Assembly: GCA_907163345.1 (NCBI GenBank)
Contig: CAJQUN010000061.1
Location: 3,038,001-3,102,000, forward strand
Length of the DNA: 64,000 bases
Origin: Haberlea rhodopensis
Lineage: Eukaryota; Streptophyta; Magnoliopsida; Lamiales; Gesneriaceae
Direction of reading: 5' to 3'
This document shows, in pieces, positions 56,358-64,000 of this stretch. Every line of letters starts with the position of its first letter. Positions within the stretch are counted from its first letter, which is position 1. The notes below the pieces were generated by a model. That model searched no databases. It saw only the letters and a list, made by a program, of their open reading frames with translations, and was not told where the DNA came from. A program made the translations under genes and the position numbers.

Positions 56358-57051
56358 TGATACCCCAATATCCAGTGCGGTTCAGACCCGAACTGTATCG
56401 GCCAACCCTAGGTCGGCACTCAAGGAAGACCTCCAGCTCGGCCACCCTAGGTCGTCCACCCCCAGCTCGGCCAACCCAAGGTCGGCACTCGAGGAAGACC
56501 TCCAGCTCGGCCACCCCTGGTCGGCCAACCCCAGGTCGGCTCTCGAGGAAGACCTCCATCTCGGACTCGATGATGACTCCAGCTCGGACTCGATGATGAC
56601 CTAAGCTCGGCCTCGATGAAGACCTACATCTCGGCCCAATATCATAGACACTAGAGACTATCCTACCTTGGTCTGTTTGCCTTGGTCCATTTTTCTTTTA
56701 CTAGGCCCGATATCCTGCTATTTAATTAGCCCATTGTAGGCCCATTTATCTTTAATATAAACAGTGAAGGATCAGTAGGGTTAAGGGGGTCGCCTCTTTT
56801 CTTCTCTCCCAGCAGCCTTCTCGGCGGTGCTCCCTTCTCCCTCCACCATTTTCATTTTCTTGGCTCATTCTTGTAAAGAAAACATGTAAATCACTTGTTT
56901 GTTTATAGTGGACTTTATACTGGACTAGGTCCCGTGGTTTTTTTTCCCATATTTTGGGGTTTTCCACGTAAAAAATCTGGTCTCGTTTATTTTTTATATA
57001 TTATTTTGTGCTTGGAAGAAATACACGTCTACCCTACCAAAATTCCAGGTA
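56358..57051 (+). repeat. Probable LTR of an unclassified element
   Basis: Starts TGATACCCCAATATCC after a purine tract. It includes a GC-rich minisatellite (about 56400-56640, units with AGCTCGGCCACCC and CGAGGAAGACCTCC) and a TATA-like TAATATAAACAG (about 56754). It may end GGTAACA at 57051. No second copy is in the window, so the right end is a guess. Confidence 0.4.
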
Positions 57052-57802
57052 ACACTATGAGAACATTTTATTTGCAGACACATATGCTTCCCACATAGAT
57101 CGATCAAAACAACTTACATGCTCGACTAAATAAGGCAACATGTAGCGAAAAGTGGCCACAATTGCTTCTTTTAGGAAGAAAGTACATAAAGTAGATGCAC
57201 AGAACAAAAACAAATCTTCCATTTTGGTTATCATCTTCAAGAACATGTCAATGATATTGGTGGGCTAAATAAAATTATCTATTCATATGACTATGGTGGA
57301 CCCTGTTTACAATATACTAATCTGCTATCTTTCGCCCTAAAATCCAAAATGGATAAGATATTCAACAACATACTCAGAAAACTTGGAGAATACACCAAAC
57401 AAGATAGTTTTCTGAGAAACTATCAAATGCATAGAGAAATAGAATAATGTACCATGAATAACCCTGATATTATAAGGAATATAATCACAATAAGGAATTC
57501 ACATCGGAAAAATGCCATACATTCCAAGATTTTTTAACTATCCGTTCATTTCAATGAGGAAAAATACAAGTAGTAGCTCAGATACTAGGAAAACTGAATC
57601 CAAAATAAATTTACCACATGCGATAAAAATTAAATGGAAGTTCGAGTAACAAAATAACACAATCATAACATATGAGTCATCAATATGCAGCATGAAGAAT
57701 TTCAACAACCAATGAACAAAAGAAAAGAGAGAAATATACTGAGGATATTTTAGAAGCTCATGACTAACAAAGAAAACAAGAACACAAACCATGCAACCTC
57801 GA
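57052..57802. other. AT-rich stretch, nothing recognised
   Basis: Unique-looking AT-rich DNA between two retroelements. No gene, splice signals or repeats that I can support. Confidence 0.5.
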
Positions 57803-58780
57803 TGTTATGATTTCTTGAATCTTTCCAATGCAAAACTATGACAGAAAATAAAATCCTTTTGATGAAATTTAACTAAGTAAAGCCAACTCCCAGACTTTGA
57901 AATTATGCCCTTGAATCTAGCAGAACTAATTCTTGAACAATAGCGATCAAGAATTCAGTTTGACATCAAGATTATGCAAGAATTTCTACTGAGCTCACTA
58001 ACCCAGAAACACCCACTGAACTCGATCAAATGATAGAACAAATGCAAAAGACTTGGACAACTATGGCATCATTTGTGCGCACTTCAACAAGAGAGATTCT
58101 TGAATGTGTGCGATTGATCAAAACAAGATTACTTGCCAACAAACCAACCATTAACACAAACAATCATGCACTAATGTCGATCACAAATCACCCAGCAATT
58201 AATTGAATACTCCTCAATAATCATTTTCAGAACAGATCACAATAAGCATGCAGGGATGAACAAAAATAAGAACAATGATTTACGTGGTTCAGCACAAGAA
58301 ACACCTACTTCCATCGAGGGGTCGATTTTATTGATCACTCATTGATTGAGATACAAGGAATCTTTACAAGAAATTCACTCAGAAAATCACTTCTATGAAT
58401 TCCAGTGCACTGGTTTATCGAACTCTTGTATTCTTGCTATTCCATAACCCCCTCTGTGTGCATCAGCTATTTGTGTAATTTTTTACTCTCGTAGCAATGA
58501 GTGAACTGCCCTCTTTTATAGCCAACAAAAAGTTCATGTAACTGCTCTACAACAGCCATCCAATAGCTTATGATCAAACACATCTCTTACTGCCATTGCT
58601 TTTAATCCAATGACATTAATCAGAATGTGGCTTTGATATCACACAATAAAATCGATTTTATTCACTTACTTGATCCAGGGAATTAATTCCCATCAGCTGC
58701 ACCAACTACTTTCCAACAAGAACTGATAACCGTATCTTGATCTTGAGTGAAGGGTTTGGATAGTAGTCACATATCTCACA
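57803..58780 (-). repeat. RE-J LTR 1 (3' end of array unit 1)
   Basis: 978 bases, plus-strand ends TGTTATGATTTC and TATCTCACA, matching 61890-62877. Next to it the minus strand has GTCAAGGTGGAGAT, a polypurine tract. Confidence 0.88.
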
Positions 58781-59734
58781 ATCTCCACCTTGACTATTAT
58801 CCAACCATCATAACATCGACCCCCATATGCCTTCATCTAAGGCTCCCCAAAACTGGTTCCACAAACCATCTTTTTTATTTTACTAAGCTTGACATAAGAC
58901 ACCAATTTAGTGAGCAAGGTTCTGAGATTGAATCCGTCACTCACACTCTTAGAACATACATTTCCTACCATAGTGTCCTTGGTTATACGTTCATTTTCAG
59001 TAGAGTTTCTAGAAAACCTCACCCTTGGTAGCTCCACCTTGACCCTTGTGTCCCTATCATTACCAGTAGAATGTCCATTTGAGTTTCCACTTAGTAGGTA
59101 AAGACCATTTTTCATTCTGCCTTTCATGATCACCCACAGGCCTTTGTTGACTGTTATGATGCCTTTTTCAGCTCTGAACGAGCAGCCATGACGATCTAAA
59201 GTGCCTAGAGAAATCATATTTCTATTAAGTTCAGGGATATAATGAACGCCACCAAGTTGTACTTGTGATCCATTGTTGATCTTAAGTCTTACATCTCTCA
59301 TACCTTGCACCTTACAAGTCTTGTTGTTGCCCAAGACTACTTGTTCTCCTTCTGTAACCTTTAAGGACTCAAACCAACCATTGTCAGGAGTCATATGAAA
59401 GCTGCATCCACTATCCAAGACCCAGTCATGATCCATTTTCTTCTTAGTCACACAGAGAGTTTCGGCAAATTCAATGTCATCTTGGATGATAGCTGCCTCT
59501 CCTTGTTCCTTCGGTTTCTTGTGTTCTTTCTTAAGGTCAGGACAATCCTGTTTGTTGTGACCTTCTCTGAGGCAGTAGAAACACTTCACAACCTTCGTTT
59601 TTGACTTAGGATTTCCTTTCTGTTTACCTTAGCAGCCACACTTCTTAGTATTCCCTTATGAAAATAAACCGTCACCAATGGATTGCACTTTGATATCCGG
59701 AAGCTTTTAAAATTCCTTTGACTTCAGTGCTTTT
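58781..59734 (-). other. RE-J interior 1
   Basis: Carries the 250-codon frame listed separately. At about 59734 its gag sequence (matching 61318) jumps to LTR sequence (matching 62239), a deletion of roughly 920 bases that removed gag N-terminus, primer site and the start of the LTR. Confidence 0.8.
58837..59589 (-). CDS. Gag knuckle, protease and GAG-pre-integrase fused to pol tail (RE-J unit 1)
   Basis: A 250-codon open frame. It starts with a zinc knuckle CFYCLREGHNKQDC (residues 3-16), then the copia protease VLDSGCSFHMT (about 57-67; DSG triad), and the pre-integrase stretch RNMISLGTLDRHG (about 123-135). Near the end RTLLTKLVSYVKLSKI resembles the last residues of copia pol (the ADMLTK block). 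Integrase and RT are missing and the joint is in frame. It is truncated at the N-terminal side: gag upstream is broken by a frameshift and stop near 59630. Whether any protein is made is unknown. Confidence 0.6.
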   Translation of the reverse strand: MKCFYCLREGHNKQDCPDLKKEHKKPKEQGEAAIIQDDIEFAETLCVTKKKMDHDWVLDSGCSFHMTPDNGWFESLKVTEGEQVVLGNNKTCKVQGMRDVRLKINNGSQVQLGGVHYIPELNRNMISLGTLDRHGCSFRAEKGIITVNKGLWVIMKGRMKNGLYLLSGNSNGHSTGNDRDTRVKVELPRVRFSRNSTENERITKDTMVGNVCSKSVSDGFNLRTLLTKLVSYVKLSKIKKMVCGTSFGEP

Positions 59735-60373
59735 ACAATCATGCACTAATGTTGATCAAAATCACCCAACAATTAATTGAATAAACCAACATACTCCTCA
59801 ATAATCATTTTGAGAACAGGTCACAATAAGCATGCAGAGATGAACGAAAAATAAGAACAATGATTTACGTGGTTCGGCCCAAGAAACGCCTACTACCACC
59901 GGGGGGGGGGGGTCGATTTTATTGACCACTACTTGATTGAGATACAAGGAATCTTTACAAGAAATTCACTCAGAAAATGCACTTCTATGAATTACAACGC
60001 ACTCGTTTCTCGAACTCTTGTATTCTTGCTATTCCTTATCTCCCTCTGTGTGCATCAGCTATCTGTGTAATTTTTGACTCTAGTAGAAATGAGTGAACTG
60101 CCCTCGTTTATAGCCAACAAAAAGGTCATGTGACTGCTCTACAACAACCATCCAATAGCTTTTGATCAAACACATCTCTTACTGCCATTGCTTTTAATCC
60201 ATTGACATTAATCAGAATGTGGTTTTGATATCACACAATAAAATCAATTTTATTCGTTTAATTGATCAAGGGAATTAATTCCCATCAACTGCACCAACTA
60301 CTTTTCCAACAAGAACTGGTAACCGTATCTTGATCTTGAGTGAAGGGCTTGGATAGTAGTCACATATCTCAAA
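59735..60373 (-). repeat. RE-J LTR 2, truncated
   Basis: 639 bases, matches the right two thirds of the other LTRs (from 62239). The end reads TCTCAAA in place of TCTCACA. An uninterrupted run of eleven G occurs at about 59901-59911. Confidence 0.85.
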
Positions 60374-61889
60374 ATCTCCACCTTGACTATTATCCAACCA
60401 TCATAACATCGACCCCCATATGCCTTCATCTAAGGCTCCCCAAAACTGGTTCCACAAACCAGCGTTTTGATTTTACAAAGCTTGACATAAGACACCAATT
60501 TAAGGTTCTGAGATTGAATCTGTCACTCACACTCTTGGAACATACATTTCCTACCATAGTGCCCTTTGTTATATGTTCATTTTCAGTAGAGTTTCTAGAA
60601 AACTTCACCCTTGGTAGCTCCACCTTGACCCTTGTGTCCCTATCATTACCAGTAGAATGTCCATTTGAGTTTCCACTTAGTAGGTAAAGACCATTTTTCA
60701 TTCTGTCTTTCATGATCACCCTCAGGCCTTTGTTGACTGTTATGATGCCTTTTTTTAGCTCTGAACGAGTAGCCATGATGATCTAAAGTGCCTAGAGAAA
60801 TCATATTTCTATTAAGTTCAGGGATATACGAACGCCACCAAATTGTACTTGTGATCCATTGTTGATCTTAAGTCTTACATCTCCCATACCTTGCACCTTA
60901 CAAGTCTTGTTGTTGCCCAAGACTACTTGTTATCCTTCTGTAACCTTTAAGGACTCAAACCAGCCTTTGTCGGGAGTCATATGAAAGCTGCATCCACTAT
61001 CCAAGACCCAGTCATGATCCATTTTCTTCTTAGTCACACAGAGAATTTCGGCAAATTCAATGTCATCTTGGATGATAGCTGCCTCTCCTTGTTCCTTCGG
61101 TTTCTCGTGTTCTTTCTTAAGGTCGGGACAATCCCGTTTGTAGTGACCTTCTCTGAGGCAGTAGAAACACTTCACAACCTTCGTTTTTGACTTAGGATTT
61201 CCTTTCTGTTTGCCACAGCAGCCACACTTCTTAGTATTCCCTTATGAAAATAAACGTCACCAATGGATTGCACTTTGATATCCGGAAGATTTTAAGATTC
61301 CTTTGACTTCAGTGCTTTGAGAACATCATCAAAGGAAATGGTTTCTCTTGCATACTTCATGGTGTCCACAAAAGTTGAGGACGATTTGGGAAGTCCATTA
61401 AGAACTAAGATGGCCTTGTCTTCATCCTCTATCTCAATTCCAATTATGTGTAGGTCCAAGATTAATTTGTTAAACTCATCAAGATTGTTGCTGAGAGTCA
61501 TAGATTCATTCATCTTATACCTGAAGATTTTTCTTTAAGATATATACGATCATGAAGGGATCTTGTCATGTATAATTGTTCCAATCTCTGCTGTTGATTC
61601 AAAAGAAACCTCCCGTAATACTTTGTCGTCAAGATGAAGAGTTAATGTGCTAAAAGCAAGTTCCATGACTTCTTGTTTCTGATCAGCCGATAGAGTTTCT
61701 GGCAGTTCCGTTTCTCCTTTCAAGCCCTTGGCCACTTTCTGTTGTATCAGATAACTCACATCCTTCACGCCAAAGACCAAAGTCTCCCCTTCCATCGTAC
61801 CGTTCCACTTCAATCTTGGTCGTCATATTTGGATGTCAAGATTAATCAAGAAATCTGATCGTGGTTTGTTTCCCATAGACGGCGCCACT
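60374..61889 (-). pseudogene. RE-J interior 2: gag, knuckle, protease, pol tail, broken
   Basis: ATG at 61826 opens MTTKIEVERYDGRGDFGLW, the classic start of copia gag. A frameshift then leads to YLIQQKVAKGLKG (about 61745) and on to 61550. The next piece (61513-61292) has NLDEFNKLILDLHIIGIEI and VLNGLPKSSSTF, core gag wording. Knuckle CFYCLREGHYKRDC and protease DSGCSFHM follow at 61170-60995, the pre-integrase part at about 60880-60690, and the same pol tail as unit 1 ends at about 60426. Several frameshifts and a TAA after VTEG disable it. Confidence 0.85.
61875..61888 (-). promoter_or_regulatory. RE-J primer-binding-like site
   Basis: Minus-strand GTGGCGCCGTCTATGGG one base from LTR 3. 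The form is that of plant LTR elements using a tRNA other than initiator methionine; I cannot name the tRNA. Confidence 0.5.
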
Positions 61890-62877
61890 TGTTATGATTT
61901 CTTGAATCTCTCCAATTGCAAAACTATGAGCAAATAAAATATTTTTGATGAAATTTAACCAAGTAAAGCCAACTCCTAGACTTTGAAATTTGCCCTTGAA
62001 TCTAGCAGAATTAATTCTTGAACAATAGCGATCGAGAATTCAGTTTAACATCAAGATCATGCAAGAATTCTACTGATCTCATTAACCCAGAAACACCCAC
62101 TAAACTCGATCAAATGACAGAACAAATGCAAAAGACTTGGACAACTATGGTATCATTTGTGCGCACTTCAACAGAAGAGAGTCTTGAATGTGTGCGATTG
62201 ATCAAAACAAGATATTTGCAAACAAACCAACAATTAACACAAACAATCATGCACTAATGTTGATCACAAATCACCCAACAATTAATTGAATAAACCCACA
62301 TACTCCTCAATAATCATTTTCAGAACAGGTCACAATAAGCATGCAGAGATGAACGAAAAATAAGAACCATGATTTACGTGGTTCGGCCCATGAAATGCCT
62401 ACTACCACCGGGGGGTCGATTTTATTGATCACTCCTTGATTGAGATACAAGGAATCTTTACAAGAAATTCACTCAGAAAATGCACTTCTATGAATTACAA
62501 TGCACTCGTTTCTCGAACTATTGTATTCTTGCTATTCCCTATCTCCCTCTGTGTGCATCAACTATCTGTGTATTTTTTTTACTCTCGTAGCAATGAGTGA
62601 ACTGCCCTCTTTTATAGCCAACAAAAAGGTCATGTAACTGCTCTACAACAACCATCCAATAGCTTTTGATCAAACACATCTCTTACTGCCATTGCTTTTA
62701 ATCCATCGACATTAATCAGAATGTGGCTTTTATATCACACAATAAAATCGATTTTATTCGTTTACTTGATCCAAGGAATTAATTCCCATCAATTGCACCA
62801 ACTACTTTTCCAACAAGAACTGATAACCGTATCTTGATCTTGAGTGAAGGGTTTGGATAGTAGTCACCTATCTCACA
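61890..62877 (-). repeat. RE-J LTR 3
   Basis: 988 bases, complete; serves as 5' LTR for interior 2 and 3' LTR for interior 3. Confidence 0.88.
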
Positions 62878-64000
62878 ATCTCCACCTTGACTATTATCCA
62901 ACCATCATAACATCGACCCCCATATGCCTTCATCTAAGGCTCCACAAAACTGGTTCCACAAACCAGCGGTTTGATTTTACTAAGCTTGACATAAGACACC
63001 AATTTAGTGAGCAAGGTTCTGAGATTGAATCCGTCACTCACACTCTTAGAACATACATTTCCTACCATAGTGTCCTTGGTTATATGTTCATTTTAGTAGA
63101 GTTTCTAGAAAACCTCACCCTTGGTAGCTCCACCTTGACCCTTGTGTCCCTATCATTACCAGTAGAATGTCCATTTGAGTTTCAACTTAGTAGGTAAAGA
63201 CCATTTTTCATTCTGTCTTCATTGATCACCCTCAGGCCTTTGTTGACTGTTATGATGCCTTTTTCAGCTCTGAACGAGTAGCCATGACGATCTAAAGTGC
63301 CTAGAGAAATCATATTTCTATTAAGTTCAGGGATATACCGAACGCCACCAAGTTGTACTTGTGATCCATTGTTGAGCTTAATTCTTACATCTCCCATACC
63401 TTGCACCTTACAAGTCTTGTTATTGCCCAAGACTACTTGTTATCCTTCTGTAACCTTTAAGGACTCAAACCAGCCTTTGTCAGGAGTCATATGAAAGTTG
63501 CATCCACTATCCAAGACCCAATCATGATCCATTTTCTTCTTAGTCACACATAGAGTTTCGGCAAATTCAATGTCATCTTGAATGGCAGCTGCCTCTCCTT
63601 GTTCCTTCGGTTTCTCATGTTCTTTCTTAAGGTCAGGACAATCCCGTTTATAGTGACCTTCTATGTGGCAGTAGAAACACTTCACAACCTTCGTTTTTGA
63701 CTTAGGATTTCCTTTCTGTTTACCACAGCAGCCACACTTCTTAGTATTCCCTTCTGAAAATAAACCATCACCAATGGATTGCATTTTGATATCCGGAAGA
63801 TTTTAATATTCCTTTGACTTCAGTGCTTTGAAAACATCATCAAAGGAAATGGTTTCTCTTGCATACTTCATGGTGTCCACAAAAGTTGAGAGATTCGGGA
63901 AGGCCATTAAGAACTATGATGGCCTTGTCTTCATCCTCTATCTCAATTCCAATGTTGTGTAGGTCCAAGAATAATTTGTTAAACTCATCAAGATTCTTGC
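62878..64000 (-). pseudogene. RE-J interior 3: knuckle, protease, pol tail, part of gag
   Basis: Same order as interior 2: pol tail (62930-63170), pre-integrase RNMISLGTLDRHG (about 63310), protease LDSGCNFHM (about 63505), knuckle CFYCHIEGHYKRDC (about 63680-63640), preceded by a second Cys cluster KKCGCCGKQKG. Gag core follows up to the window edge. TAA after VTEG is shared with unit 2. Confidence 0.85.

Larger units (their letters stand above)
57803..64000 (-). mobile_element. RE-J: tandem array of a gag-protease-only Ty1/copia derivative
   Basis: Head-to-tail order on the plus strand: LTR (57803-58780), interior 1 (58781-59734), LTR (59735-60373, truncated), interior 2 (60374-61889), LTR (61890-62877), interior 3 (62878 to window end). 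All read on the minus strand. Neighbouring interiors share LTRs, as after unequal recombination. Every interior has the same gap: sequence runs from gag, knuckle, protease and GAG-pre-integrase region straight to what looks like the last codons of pol, with no integrase core or RT and almost no RNase H. The array continues past 64000. Confidence 0.85.

Noticed and set aside
62844..63197. Plus-strand frames repeated in each RE-J unit (also 58747 and 60340)
   Set aside because: Antisense to the RE-J pol tail; they repeat only because the units are copies.
1..64000. Search for tRNA, rRNA, snoRNA or microRNA genes
   Set aside because: No tRNA-like cloverleaf with A and B boxes, no rRNA core sequence and no clear long hairpin outside the repeats was seen by eye.

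Overview
This is nuclear DNA from a flowering plant, probably a eudicot. The evidence is nested Ty3 and Ty1 LTR retrotransposons with plant-type primer sites, a plant LINE, a plant-mobile-domain (MAIL-type) pseudogene, one exon fragment of a class II trehalose-6-phosphate synthase, and a decayed endogenous plant pararetrovirus. I see no intact host gene, rRNA or tRNA. The window looks like pericentromeric or otherwise transposon-rich sequence.

Layout. 1-219: possible end of a hAT-type DNA transposon. 847-4916 (RE-A): non-coding Ty1/copia-like element with 1.6 kb LTRs that carry a CAGCTG minisatellite, target duplication ATCAT. 4917-7600: low-complexity flank with a possible dead first exon. 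7605-9780: decayed L1-type LINE. 10500-11775: plant-mobile-domain pseudogene, followed by a block of palindromes. 13620-16440 and 25799-28469: the two halves of one endogenous caulimovirid (Florendovirus-like; zinc finger, movement protein, protease, RT, RNase H, overlapping second ORF). It is split inside the RT by RE-B (16441-25798), a 9.36 kb non-coding LTR element with 3.1 kb LTRs and target duplication GTATC.

28470-53954 is a nest. RE-H is an LTR fragment cut by RE-C, a decayed + strand Ty3 chromovirus. The 5' LTR of RE-C holds RE-D (a solo-LTR-like remnant, GTAAG), which itself holds an Athila fragment (RE-E). The same LTR also holds RE-F, a near-intact minus-strand chromovirus (37092-45917, ATTGT). 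The integrase gene of RE-C holds a solo LTR, RE-G (49910-52573, TACAT). RE-C's 3' LTR stops abruptly at a trehalose-phosphate synthase pseudo-exon. 54600-57050: tandem repeats and an LTR of an unclassified element. 57803-64000 (RE-J): head-to-tail array of a copia derivative that keeps gag and protease but has lost integrase, RT and nearly all of RNase H.

The genes do not form a cellular pathway. What links the region is retroelement biology: autonomous chromoviruses beside non-coding partners with similar primer and polypurine signals, and LTRs of several unrelated families that each carry a cluster of short palindromes. That last point is the most unusual pattern in the window.
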